This document shows, piece after piece, positions 1 through 7,631 of a DNA stretch of 11,976 bases; position 1 is the first letter of the stretch; each line of letters begins with the position of its first letter. Source of the stretch: Actinobacteria bacterium 13_2_20CM_68_14 (GTDB lineage Bacteria; Actinomycetota; Thermoleophilia; Gaiellales; Gaiellaceae). Position numbers and translations under genes: made by a program. The DNA lies in contig MNDB01000058.1 of the NCBI GenBank assembly GCA_001914705.1, positions 1 through 11,976 of the forward strand. The letters are read 5' to 3'. Below the pieces are notes generated by a model. That model saw only the letters and a list, made by a program, of their open reading frames with translations. It made no database searches and was not told where the DNA came from.

Positions 1-66
1 TGAAGCGGCGGCCACTTTCGAGATCGGCGCCTTGATTTTCGAAGCGCTGACCGGTTCCCCTAACAA
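1..66 (-). CDS. Possible 5' end of a divergent LacI-type regulator (partial)
   Basis: Reading leftward from a TTG at 66-64 gives 22 codons without a stop. They end in a peptide, KIKAPISKVAAAS, that resembles the first helix of a LacI-family helix-turn-helix (families often begin with a TIxDVAxxAGVS-like stretch). A G-rich, Shine-Dalgarno-like stretch lies just upstream on that strand (about 68-80). LacI regulators are commonly divergent from sugar ABC operons, which fits the neighbour at 152. The evidence is thin. The window cuts the gene, the start is non-ATG, and the opposite strand also has an open frame from 2 to a TGA at 101-103 that could instead be the end of an upstream gene. Confidence 0.28.
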   Translation of the reverse strand, partial: MLGEPVSASKIKAPISKVAAAS

Positions 67-151
67 ACCCTCGCTCCCGGGGTCTAACTTGTGGGGGCAA
101 TGAAGAGTGTGGTACGAACGTGCCACCGGGTCACATATCAAGGAGGACAGG
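67..151 (+). promoter_or_regulatory. Leader/promoter region of the sugar transporter operon
   Basis: This short stretch must hold the operator and promoter for the transporter, and for the leftward gene if that is real. I see no convincing -35/-10 pair. There is a CCCGGG core near 77-82 and a weak GGTAC/GTGCC inverted pair near 111-124. Neither is strong enough to name as an operator. Confidence 0.3.
141..146 (+). promoter_or_regulatory. Shine-Dalgarno AGGAGG that fixes the TTG start at 152
   Basis: A perfect AGGAGG sits 5 nt before TTG 152. It selects this start over the upstream in-frame GTG at 107, which would add 15 polar residues ahead of an otherwise normal signal peptide. Confidence 0.85.
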
Positions 152-1228
152 TTGAAGAACGTCTCCCGTAAGTTCGTGGCGACGCTTGTCGCGCTCGGGC
201 TCGTCGGCATCGTCGCCGCCGGAGCTTCGACTGCGATTGCGAAGCCGACATCAAGCAGCGCGTCGATCAAGGCGTGCGCGCTACTCCCCGATACGACGTC
301 GTCGACGCGCTACACGCTCTTCGACGCGCCGTACCTGAAAGCTGCTTTCAAGAAGGCACGCGTCGCCGCAACCGTGCTGAACGCACATGCGGATCCGCAG
401 AAGCAGAAGTCCCAAGCGCAGCAGTGTCTAGCGCAGGGGGCGAAGGTGATCCTGCTCGACCAGCTCGATCCGGTCTCGGGCGCCTCGATCACTAACCTGG
501 CAGTCTCTCGCGGTGCGAAAGTGATCGACTACGACCGCCTCGTCGTGGGCAGCAAGGCCTCCTACTACGTGTCGTTCGACAACAAGGTCGTCGGCAAGTT
601 GCAGGGGAAAGGCCTCGTCGCCGCCCTCAAGGCAAGGGGTCAGTACTCGAATCACCCCGTGATCGCCGAGCTGAACGGTGACATCAAGGACAACAACGCG
701 AAGCTCTTCAAGAGCGGTTACGACTCGATCCTGAACCCGCTCTACAAGAGCGGCACGTTGAAGCAGGCAACCGCCGGCGATCAGTGGACCGATTGGAGCG
801 CGACGAAGGCTCGGACGATCTTCGACCAGATGCTCGCTCGCAACGGCAACAAGATCAACGGTGTCCTCGCCGCCAACGACGGGCTCGCGGGTGCCGTGGT
901 CGCATCGCTGAAAGCCCACGGCCTGAAGTCGATTCCGCTGACCGGGCAGGACGCGACGCCGACCGGCGTCCAGTTCATCCTCGCCGGCTGGCAGAGCGGC
1001 ACGGTCTACAAGTCCGTCCGCAAGGAGGCGAATGCGGCCGCCGCCGCGGCGATCGCGATCATCAAGAAGAAGCCCGTAGCGGGCGTCAACGGCAAGGTCA
1101 GCGGCACGAAGTCGATCCTGCTGACCCCGGTCTGGATCACCAAGGCGAACTACAAGCTTCTCTTCACGGAAGGCTTCCTGAAGAAGAGCCAGGTTTGCAA
1201 CGGCGACTACGCGAAGTACTGCAAGTAG
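152..1228 (+). CDS. xylF: Sugar ABC transporter substrate-binding protein, XylF-like
   Basis: This is the extracellular receptor of a sugar ABC importer, and D-xylose or a related pentose is the likeliest ligand. The product is 358 aa from TTG 152. A Sec signal peptide has a basic start (KNVSRK), a hydrophobic core at about 9-25 and an AIA cleavage site at 28-30. The mature part is a two-lobed periplasmic-binding fold. XylF-type landmarks are YDRL (127-130) followed by SFDN (141-144), the hinge-side motif AAND (240-243) and GQDA (265-268). In E. coli XylF the equivalent YDR, SFDN and GQDA stretches line the sugar site. There is no lipobox; the four cysteines (42, 92, 349, 357) lie in the mature part and could form disulfides. 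It is followed by a hairpin, then the ATPase and permease genes. The family call is firm; the exact sugar is inferred. Confidence 0.88.
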   Translation: MKNVSRKFVATLVALGLVGIVAAGASTAIAKPTSSSASIKACALLPDTTSSTRYTLFDAPYLKAAFKKARVAATVLNAHADPQKQKSQAQQCLAQGAKVILLDQLDPVSGASITNLAVSRGAKVIDYDRLVVGSKASYYVSFDNKVVGKLQGKGLVAALKARGQYSNHPVIAELNGDIKDNNAKLFKSGYDSILNPLYKSGTLKQATAGDQWTDWSATKARTIFDQMLARNGNKINGVLAANDGLAGAVVASLKAHGLKSIPLTGQDATPTGVQFILAGWQSGTVYKSVRKEANAAAAAAIAIIKKKPVAGVNGKVSGTKSILLTPVWITKANYKLLFTEGFLKKSQVCNGDYAKYCK

Positions 1229-1240
1229 AAGACCTTCCCG

Positions 1241-1270
1241 GTGGAGGTGCTCCGCTCGGAGCACCTCCGC
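1241..1270 (+). promoter_or_regulatory. Strong intergenic hairpin between binding-protein and ATPase genes
   Basis: A perfect 12-bp inverted repeat pairs 1243-1254 with 1257-1268. A G-U and a G-C pair at 1242/1269 and 1241/1270 extend it to 14 pairs. The closest pairs around the CT centre would open to a 4-nt loop. No T-run follows, so it is not a classic intrinsic terminator. Its place just after the binding-protein stop fits a 3'-protecting or attenuating hairpin that keeps receptor mRNA in excess over ATPase and permease mRNA, as in the malE-malF gap of E. coli. That role is inferred. Confidence 0.8.
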
Positions 1271-1288
1271 CGTGGTAAAAACCGGTCG

Positions 1289-2068
1289 GTGAACGCGACA
1301 CCTACACCGACACCCACTCTTGAGCTTCGCGAGGTTGCCAAGAACTTCGGGTCGGTGGAGGCGCTCAAAGGCGTCGACTTCGAGGTTCGTGACGGCGAGG
1401 TGATGGCGCTCGTCGGCGACAACGGCGCCGGTAAGTCGACGTTGATCAAGTGCGTCGCCGGGATCTATTCGATCGACGACGGCCAGATCTTCTTCGAAGG
1501 CGAGCCGGTGACGATCCACGGGCCGAAGGACGCAGCGAGGCTCGGGATCGAGGTCGTCTACCAGGACTTGGCGCTGTGCGACAACCTGGACGTCGTCCAG
1601 AACATGTACCTCGGCCGCGAAACACACGATCCGCTGTTCCGGCTGCGCGAGGCGCCGATGGAACAGCGGACGGCAGAGACCCTGAAATCCCTCTCCGTGA
1701 CAACCATCCGCTCGGTGCGCCAAGCGGTTGCAACCCTCTCCGGGGGTCAGCGCCAGTCCGTCGCCGTTGCCCGCGCGGTGCTCTGGAACAACAAGATCGT
1801 CTTTCTCGACGAGCCGACCGCGGCTCTCGGCGTCGCGCAGACGCGGCAGGTGCTCGACCTCGTCAAGCGGCTCGCCGAACAGGGGCTCGCGGTCGTGTTG
1901 GTGTCGCACAATCTCGTCGACGTCTTCGAGGTCGCGGATCGGATCACCGTCCTTCGACTCGGCCGCAACGTCGGCGTCTACGAGAAGGACAAGACGAACG
2001 AACGGGAGATCGTCGAGGCCATCACCTTCGGCGCGCCAGCGCCCGAGGAAACCGAGGTCAAAGCGTGA
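1289..2068 (+). CDS. Sugar ABC transporter ATP-binding protein, single ABC domain
   Basis: This is the cytoplasmic ATPase that powers the importer, 259 aa from GTG 1289. In order it carries Walker A GDNGAGKS (43-50), the Q-loop Gln in VVYQD (92), the signature LSGGQ (150-154), Walker B IVFLDEPTAA (170-179) and the H-loop SH (206-207). All catalytic positions are present. It has one ABC domain, unlike E. coli XylG/RbsA, which are tandem fusions of about 500 aa. It therefore resembles FrcA-type subunits and should act as a homodimer. The start is uncertain: GTG 1289 has no clear Shine-Dalgarno, but the in-frame GTGs at 1241 and 1247 fall inside the hairpin stem and would add residues unlike the family. 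The stop overlaps the permease start. Confidence 0.9.
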   Translation: MNATPTPTPTLELREVAKNFGSVEALKGVDFEVRDGEVMALVGDNGAGKSTLIKCVAGIYSIDDGQIFFEGEPVTIHGPKDAARLGIEVVYQDLALCDNLDVVQNMYLGRETHDPLFRLREAPMEQRTAETLKSLSVTTIRSVRQAVATLSGGQRQSVAVARAVLWNNKIVFLDEPTAALGVAQTRQVLDLVKRLAEQGLAVVLVSHNLVDVFEVADRITVLRLGRNVGVYEKDKTNEREIVEAITFGAPAPEETEVKA

Positions 2069-3306
2069 GCTCGGCCGCACCGGCTGAGATCCAGGCCGCC
2101 GCCGAAGACCAGGACAGCATCGTCGCGATCCTTCGCGCCCGCTGGGTCGCGATCAGATCCGGCGATGTCGGCAGCCTGCCGGTGATCATCGGGATCATCG
2201 CGATTGCGCTCTACTTCAACTCGAAGACGAGCATCTTCTTCAGCGCGGTCAACTTCCAGAACTTGATCCAGCAGATGGCCGGCGTGACCGTGATTGCGAT
2301 CGGCGTTGTCTTCGTGCTGCTGATCGGGGAGATCGACCTCTCGATCGGCTACGTCAGCGGTATCGCGGGTGTGAGCGTCGCCTACTTCCAGCAGGCGGGG
2401 ACCGGCCACCAGTACCCCGGTCTGGTCGCACTCGCGCTCGCAATCGCGACCGGCCTCGTGATCGGACTGATTCAGGGATCGGTCATCGCCTTCATCGGGG
2501 TTCCCTCGTTCGTGGTCACACTCGCGGGGCTGCTCGTCTCCCAGGGCCTGATCCTGCAAGTTCTCGGCACGCAGGGCGTGATCGGGATCCAGGACAAGCA
2601 GATCAACGACATCGCGAACTACGTCCTGACGAAGAACACCGGCTGGATCGTCGCGATCATCCTCACAGTGGCCCTCGCGGGTGCCGCCTTCGGCTCGTAC
2701 TTCAGCCGCCTGCGAGCAGGCCTCCCAACCGGCAACGTGATTCTTACCATCGTCCGCGTCGCTTTTTTCGGAGGGCTGGCATTCGCAGCGGTGTACATCT
2801 GCAATCAGGCGAAACCTCGCCCTGGTGTGCCGCTTGTCGGACTGATCTTCGTCTTCCTCGTCGTGCTCGGCGGATACGTCGCCAGCCGAACGACCTTCGG
2901 CCGCCACGTTTACGCCGTCGGGGGCAACGCGGAAGCCGCGCGACGGGCGGGGATCAACGTCAAGCTGATCCGGATCATCGTCTTCATGATCTCAGGCGCG
3001 ATGGCGGCCATGGGAGGCGTCATCCTCGCCTCTCGCCTCAACGGCATCGATCTCACCGCCGGCGGCGGCACTATCCTGCTCGACTCCATTTCGGCGGCGG
3101 TCATCGGCGGCGTCAGCCTCTTCGGAGGCCGCGGCCGGGTCAGCGGAGCGCTCTTCGGCGGCCTGATTATCGGCATGATCGCGAACGGAATCGACCTCGT
3201 CGGCTATTCCGACGCGATCAAGCTCATCACCACGGGCTTGATCCTGCTCGCGGCCGTCACGCTCGACACGGTGTTGCGCCGCCGGCAGGCTGCGGCCGGG
3301 CGCTAG
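2065..3306 (+). CDS. xylH: Sugar ABC transporter permease, XylH-like
   Basis: This is the membrane channel subunit of the importer, 413 aa. The GTG start overlaps the ATPase stop (GTGA), and a GAGG lies about 8 nt upstream, so translation is probably coupled. The protein is hydrophobic, with roughly ten or more membrane segments (about 38-52, 71-88, 119-139, 146-168, 193-212, 224-246, 256-272, 303-322, 338-376, 386-402). The segment GEIDLSIG (88-95) and the cytoplasmic loop YAVGGNAEAARRAGI (283-297), which contacts the ATPase, are hallmarks of the ribose/xylose permease family. The length matches XylH (about 390-410) better than RbsC (about 320), because of the extra hydrophobic stretch around 190-250. 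A convergent hairpin follows. Confidence 0.9.
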   Translation: MSSAAPAEIQAAAEDQDSIVAILRARWVAIRSGDVGSLPVIIGIIAIALYFNSKTSIFFSAVNFQNLIQQMAGVTVIAIGVVFVLLIGEIDLSIGYVSGIAGVSVAYFQQAGTGHQYPGLVALALAIATGLVIGLIQGSVIAFIGVPSFVVTLAGLLVSQGLILQVLGTQGVIGIQDKQINDIANYVLTKNTGWIVAIILTVALAGAAFGSYFSRLRAGLPTGNVILTIVRVAFFGGLAFAAVYICNQAKPRPGVPLVGLIFVFLVVLGGYVASRTTFGRHVYAVGGNAEAARRAGINVKLIRIIVFMISGAMAAMGGVILASRLNGIDLTAGGGTILLDSISAAVIGGVSLFGGRGRVSGALFGGLIIGMIANGIDLVGYSDAIKLITTGLILLAAVTLDTVLRRRQAAAGR

Positions 3307-3309
3307 GGC

Positions 3310-3337
3310 GGCCGCGCCTCTTCCGAGACGCGCGGCC
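3310..3337. terminator. GC-rich hairpin between convergent genes
   Basis: A perfect 8-bp repeat (GGCCGCGC, 3310-3317) pairs with 3330-3337. An inner CTC/GAG pair (3318-3320 with 3325-3327) closes a TTCC loop, leaving a 2-nt bulge. It lies 3 bp after the permease stop and 11 bp before the stop of the convergent gene, so it could serve both strands. No T-tract is seen on either side. Confidence 0.6.
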
Positions 3338-3348
3338 TCAGTCGCTCG

Positions 3349-5129
3349 CTATTTGCAGCCGGGGAACCTGAACGAGACGACCCGCGTCCGCCAGGTTCCG
3401 ATCACGACCACGTCGTCGGCCAGGTACTCGGTCGTGTAGAAGAACGTGCAGTCGTTCGTGGGATCGACGGTCAGATCGCTGTAGTCGCCCCAACGGCCCT
3501 CGACCTCGGTCTGCGGACCCGTGCCCGTGAAGGCGACCTTCTCCGCTTGGGCGAGTCGGCCGAGCGGATCGGCCGCTGTCCGGCCTGTGTAGCGCACGGA
3601 CGGAAAGTCGTTCGCCCCAGAGGCGCTGTAGCCGAGCGCAAGATCGCCGGCCTTGTCCATCGCAACGCTGCCCATCCAGCGGTAGAGCGGGTTCGTCGCC
3701 GAGTCGGCCGGCGCATACGTCCCCTGCTGGTACACGCTCGGGTTGCCGCCCTTCGGAATCCGAACCTCGTACCAGCGGATCCCATCGGTGCCGTTTGCGA
3801 CGACGGTGTGATTCAAAGCGACGGATTCGTACCTGCCGTAGTTGCGGATCGGCATCCGGAACATCAGCCGGTCGCCGAGCACGTCGAGCCCCTGGGGGCC
3901 GCCCTTCTGCACGACGCAGTTCGGGCCGTAGCCGTAGACGCACTGCGGCCGGACGAAGGCGGCCACCGGCAGCTTGTAGTTGGGGTCCCCGTTGATTCCG
4001 AAGGTCGAGTTGGCGGGGTTCGCCCAGTCGACGTGGAACTTCCAGAACCGCATGTAGAAGCCGGCGTCGGTCGGGATCGTGCCGACCCGTCGAGGTCGCC
4101 GGGCAGCTGGCCAATGTACTGGGCCGGAGGAGGCGGGTTGTGCGCCGCCTCGTCGAAGAACACGTATCGCGCGGGCAGGCCCTCCAGCATCTGGCTTCGC
4201 TCGAAGACAAATGCGCCCGCACCGCTCGAAGTCTCCTGCCCCGTGGGAAACTCGTTCGCGGTCATGTAGTAGCCGTCGGGCCAGACGCCGATCTTCGGAT
4301 AGTCGTAGAAGGTGTCGGAGCCGAACAGGAAGGTGTAGAGGTAGTAGCCGCCGGTGGCATCGCCGGTCTTCGAAACTGCGATGCACTCGCCGTACTGCTC
4401 GCCGGCGTTCGGTGACGCGATGAACTCGGAAATCAGCCACCGCTTCGCCAACTGGTCGTAGACGACCACTGGATCGCCTTCGTTGTGGGTCGCACATTCG
4501 CTGTTCGTACCGGCCCAAAGCTGGTTGATCGGCGTCGCGCCTCGGAGGACCGCGCCCGCCTTCGAATAGACGGCGAAGTCAGAGTTGACGATCTGCACGT
4601 ACTGCGTCGCGCCAACCTCACCGTTCGTATCCGGCGGCAGACAGCTGCAGCTGCTGGCCTGGTCACACGGGGGCCCAAAGGGCAGGCAGATACCGTCGAA
4701 GTTCGCAATCGGGTCCGAGATCGGGCCTGTGCCTTTCGACTTCTGGACAACGGGGTCCTTGGCGGTGGACGCGAAAGCCGAGGGATGCAAGTTCTCGTTG
4801 TCGCGGGCGATGATCGAGGTCGGCGCTGGGACCGGGAGTACCGGTAGGTCACTGACGGCCGGCGACTCGCCGTCGTAGATGCCGTTCCCGACGTTGGGAC
4901 CGAACGAGGTCGCGCTCGCCGTCACGGTTCCGGACCCGGCCGCGGTCGCACTGCTCCCCGAACGGGCGATCCCCGCACTCGGGTGGGACACCAAGCCCGC
5001 TTGGTTACTGGACGCGCCGCCGCTCACGCGCGCGATCCCAACGAGCACCCCGACGAGAGCCGCGACGATGAGCAGTCGCCTCGAGAAACCTCTAGCCGAG
5101 ACAGCCGACCGTGGCCGCTTGCGCGACAT
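3349..5129 (-). pseudogene. Secreted protein of unknown function, interrupted by a frameshift
   Basis: Two overlapping minus-strand frames encode the two halves of one protein. The N-terminal half starts at ATG 5129 (GGGGGTGAT upstream as a possible ribosome site). It has a basic signal peptide or anchor (MSRKRPRSAV, hydrophobic core about 18-32), a Ser/Ala/Thr-rich stretch, a Cys-rich patch (GICLPFGPPC, SSCSCLPPDTNG) and then GDPVVVYDQLAKRWLISEF. It stays meaningful up to GDLDG near 4087. The C-terminal half continues one frame over from about 4086 (GTIPTDAG, then RFWKFHVDW, RWMGSVAMD, GRWGDYSDLTVDP) to TAG 3349. Restoring one base would give about 593 aa. From memory, bacterial secreted proteins of this type carry the same motifs in one frame, but no function is known to me. 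The repeated short beta-like motifs suggest a propeller-like fold. The break is either a real mutation or a sequencing error in a G run. Confidence 0.72.
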
Positions 5130-5280
5130 CCCTCATCACCCCCGGAAATCCGAAAATTGATCCAACCGCCGTGTAATCCCCAGGCTCGTAACGGACGAAA
5201 CGCAATTGACGGGTTTGTAACGCCGCCCCGACTCTCGCGACTGAACCCCGACAAGCCGAAGGGGTCGAAGAGGAGTGGCA
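5130..5280. promoter_or_regulatory. Divergent intergenic region
   Basis: These 151 bp separate the leftward secreted-protein gene from the rightward lactonase-like gene and should hold both promoters. A TTGACG at 5206-5211 looks like a -35 box for the plus strand, but no -10 lies at the right distance. The motif GTAA occurs three times (5173, 5188, 5217), spaced 15 and 29 bp, each followed by T or C. It may be a repeated binding site, but it is too short to assert. Confidence 0.35.
5271..5275 (+). promoter_or_regulatory. Ribosome binding site AGGAG for ATG 5281
   Basis: AGGAG lies 5 nt before ATG 5281 and overlaps the in-frame GTG at 5275. This makes ATG 5281 the better start. Confidence 0.75.
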
Positions 5281-6318
5281 ATGGAGAACGGAACGAGCAA
5301 CGGAGCTGTCTATCTGCAGACGAACGACGCTTCGCGGAACGAGATCGTCGCCTACGGGCGCAGGGCCGACGGATCGCTGGCGCGCATCGGCGACTACGAG
5401 ACGGGAGGACGAGGAACCGGCACGCCTCATCTGCCCTCGCAGAGGTCGGTCGTCCTCAGCGACGACGGGCGCTATCTGCTCGTCGTCAATGCCGGCAGCG
5501 ACGAGCTCACGCTGTTCGCGGTCGGAAGCGACGGACTTCGCCTGAGCGACCGCGTTCCCTCTGGCGGAGCGACACCAACGAGCATCGCCGTCCGCGGCCG
5601 TCTCGTCTACGTCCTCAACAACGCTTCTGCGAGCATCGACGGGTTCGAGATCGCGGCCGGGAAGCTCGAGCCGCTCACGGACTCGAAGCGCCCGCTGAGC
5701 GACGAGGGCGCCGACGGCGCCCAGATCTCCTTCAGCCCGGACGGCCGAACGCTCGTCGCCACCGAGCGCGGCACCAACAGCATCAGCGCCTACGCGGTCG
5801 ACGAGCGGGGCTATGCGGAGGGACCGTCGACGATCCCGTCCGCCGGCCAGACGCCGTACGGCTTCGACTTCACGGACGGCGGCGCACTGATCGTCACCGA
5901 GGCGTTCGGCGGCGACAACGGCAAGGCCGCAGCTTCGTCGTACGCGATCGCGGGGCCGGCCGAGCTGAAGCCGGTCAGCGGCTCCGTCGGCGACGGGCGC
6001 AGCGAGGTCTGCTGGGCCGCCGTGACCAACGACGGGCGGTTCGTCTTCGTCACGAACTTCGGCGACTGCACGATCTCGAGCTACAGCATCGGCGAGGACG
6101 GCGACATCCAGCTCGCCGAAGCGGTGGCCGCGTCGACACGCCTCGGCAACGCGGGAATCCGCGACGAGGCGATCAGCTCGGACGGCCGCTTCCTCTACGC
6201 CCTCGATGCCGACGCGCAGCGAGTCCACGGCTGGTCCGTCGGCACGGATGGCCGGCTCGCAGAGATCGGCGCGTTCGAAGGCGTTCCGCCAACGGTTGCG
6301 GGGCTCGCCGCAAGCTGA
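5281..6318 (+). CDS. Beta-propeller lactonase family protein (YkgB/Pgl-like)
   Basis: The product is 345 aa, close to the usual length (about 330-390) of seven-bladed propeller lactonases, a family that includes the E. coli 6-phosphogluconolactonase YbhE/Pgl. Blade repeats with the typical SxDGRxLxV pattern are seen: LSDDGRYLLVVNAGSD (about 59-74), FSPDGRTLVATERGTNSISAY (split over two strands, about 149-169), TNDGRFVFVTNFGDC and SSDGRFLYALDAD. There is no signal peptide or membrane segment, so it is probably cytosolic. Members vary in function; 6-phosphogluconolactonase activity is possible but not shown. Its stop is 12 bp before the Moco oxidoreductase gene on the same strand, which suggests cotranscription. 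Confidence 0.8.
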   Translation: MENGTSNGAVYLQTNDASRNEIVAYGRRADGSLARIGDYETGGRGTGTPHLPSQRSVVLSDDGRYLLVVNAGSDELTLFAVGSDGLRLSDRVPSGGATPTSIAVRGRLVYVLNNASASIDGFEIAAGKLEPLTDSKRPLSDEGADGAQISFSPDGRTLVATERGTNSISAYAVDERGYAEGPSTIPSAGQTPYGFDFTDGGALIVTEAFGGDNGKAAASSYAIAGPAELKPVSGSVGDGRSEVCWAAVTNDGRFVFVTNFGDCTISSYSIGEDGDIQLAEAVAASTRLGNAGIRDEAISSDGRFLYALDADAQRVHGWSVGTDGRLAEIGAFEGVPPTVAGLAAS

Positions 6319-6330
6319 GAGAGTCGCGGC

Positions 6331-6930
6331 ATGCCACTGATCTCACGCGGCTTCCGCGGGCGTCAAAGCGAGGGCCCATCGGACCGGATACCTCCGGGGC
6401 AGCACCTCGTGGACGACTTCCCGGTGCTGTCCGCAGGCCCGACGCCGCACACGCCGCTGGAGGAATGGACCTTCACGATCGAGGGCGGTGCCGAGCCGGC
6501 GAGCTGGACCTGGGACGAGTTCCGGGCGCTGCCGACCGAGGAGGTGACGACCGACATCCACTGCGTCACCAAGTGGTCGAAGCTGGACACGGTCTGGCGA
6601 GGCGTCTCACTCGACACGCTGCTCGGCCTGGTCGAGCATGATGCCGGCTACCTCCTCGCCTTCTGCGACGGCGGCTACACCACGAATCTGCCCCTCGAGC
6701 ACGTCACCGACGGCAAGGCCTGGATCGCCTACGACTACGGCGGCGAGCCGCTCGAGCCCGAGCACGGCGGCCCGGCGAGGATGCTGGTGCCACACCTCTA
6801 CTTCTGGAAGAGTGCGAAGTGGATTCGCGGCTTCCGGCTCCAGGAAGAGGACGAGCCGGGGTTCTGGGAGTCCAACGGCTACCACATCCTCGGTGACCCG
6901 TGGCTGGAACAGCGGTACTGGGGCGACTAA
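6331..6930 (+). CDS. Molybdopterin-dependent oxidoreductase, sulfite oxidase/MsrP fold, cytosolic
   Basis: The product is 199 aa and consists almost entirely of the sulfite-oxidase-type Moco domain. Cys78 in DIHCVTKWS is at the position of the invariant cysteine ligand of molybdenum. GGYTTNLPL (114-122), GGPARMLVP (146-154, Arg150) and YFWKSAKWIRG (157-167) match the pterin-binding and substrate-side segments of YedY/MsrP and SUOX. There is no Tat or Sec signal (the N-terminus is MPLISRGFRGRQ, without twin Arg plus a hydrophobic stretch), no heme domain and no C-terminal dimerisation domain. It therefore differs from periplasmic MsrP and from classical sulfite oxidase. It overlaps the next gene, an FAD reductase, which is its likely electron partner. 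The physiological substrate is unknown. Confidence 0.88.
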   Translation: MPLISRGFRGRQSEGPSDRIPPGQHLVDDFPVLSAGPTPHTPLEEWTFTIEGGAEPASWTWDEFRALPTEEVTTDIHCVTKWSKLDTVWRGVSLDTLLGLVEHDAGYLLAFCDGGYTTNLPLEHVTDGKAWIAYDYGGEPLEPEHGGPARMLVPHLYFWKSAKWIRGFRLQEEDEPGFWESNGYHILGDPWLEQRYWGD

Positions 6931-7631
6931 CTTGGCTCGTCACCGAGGTGACGGGAGCGGTCCAGGAGACGCCACGGGTTCGCACGCTGCTGCTCGAGGC
7001 GGAGGGTTGGCCCGGGCACCGGCCCGGCCAGCACCTCGACGTCAGGCTGACCGCCGAGGACGGCTACCAGGCGGAGCGCAGCTACTCGATCGCCTCGGAG
7101 CCGGGCGGCCCGCTGGCGATCACGGTCGAGCGGCTCGAGAACGGTGAGGTGTCCCCCTACCTCGTCGAGGAGGCGCGCGAGGGCGACGGCTTCGAGGTGC
7201 GCGGGCCGATCGGCGGCTACTTCGTCTGGGAGGACGACGGGCGGCCGGTCTTCCTCGTCGGCGGCGGCTCGGGTGTCGTGCCGCTGATGGCAATGATCCG
7301 CTCGTCCTCCGGGTCGACGCCGATCCGCTTGCTCTACTCGTCGAGGACGCTCGAGGACGTGATCTACCGCCAGGAGCTCGAGGATCATGCAGGCCACGGA
7401 CTCGAGGTCTTCCACACTCTGACTCGCGAGCAGCCGCCGGGCTGGACGGGTTACAGCCGCCGCATCGACGAAGAGTTGCTGCGGGAGGTCGCATGGCCGG
7501 CCGCCGAGCAGCCACACGTCTTCATCTGCGGCTCGACGCGATTCGTCGACGCGGCGGCCGACGGGCTCGTAGGGCTCGGGTACCCGCCGCTCTCGATCAG
7601 GACCGAACGTTTCGGAGCGACCGGTGGCTGA
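6900..7631 (+). CDS. Ferredoxin reductase-like FAD/NAD(P)H oxidoreductase
   Basis: The product is 243 aa of the ferredoxin-NADP+ reductase superfamily. The FAD domain carries RSYS (60-63). The pyridine-nucleotide domain has VGGGSGVVPLM (120-130), LLYSSRT (144-150) and the C-terminal block VFICGSTRFVDAAADGL (207-223). The chain ends in TERFGATGG, a typical FNR tail. No 2Fe-2S or other carrier domain is fused, so it must hand electrons to a separate partner. The start at GTG 6900 overlaps the Moco gene by 31 nt; the next in-frame start (GTG 6948) would delete the first beta-strand (TWLVTEV). The overlap points to translational coupling and to a shared redox complex with the protein before it. 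Confidence 0.87.
   Translation: MAGTAVLGRLTWLVTEVTGAVQETPRVRTLLLEAEGWPGHRPGQHLDVRLTAEDGYQAERSYSIASEPGGPLAITVERLENGEVSPYLVEEAREGDGFEVRGPIGGYFVWEDDGRPVFLVGGGSGVVPLMAMIRSSSGSTPIRLLYSSRTLEDVIYRQELEDHAGHGLEVFHTLTREQPPGWTGYSRRIDEELLREVAWPAAEQPHVFICGSTRFVDAAADGLVGLGYPPLSIRTERFGATGG

Noticed and set aside
107..151. GTG at 107 as start of the binding protein
   Set aside because: It would put 15 polar residues before the signal peptide and has no ribosome site, whereas TTG 152 has a perfect AGGAGG.
428..2080. Long minus-strand open frame (550 codons) opposite the receptor and ATPase genes
   Set aside because: It lies antisense to two clear ABC genes, and its composition (Arg/Asp/Leu-rich, no motifs) is what a GC-rich antisense frame gives.
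5206..5234. Sigma-70-like promoter starting at TTGACG
   Set aside because: No TANNNT-like -10 element at 16-18 bp spacing.
5092..6228. Minus-strand frame of 378 codons opposite the lactonase gene
   Set aside because: Antisense to a well-supported propeller protein; no motif or ribosome site.
4983..6641. Plus-strand open frame of 552 codons across the lactonase gene
   Set aside because: Arg-rich shadow in another frame of the lactonase and Moco genes; no domain is visible and it spans a promoter region.
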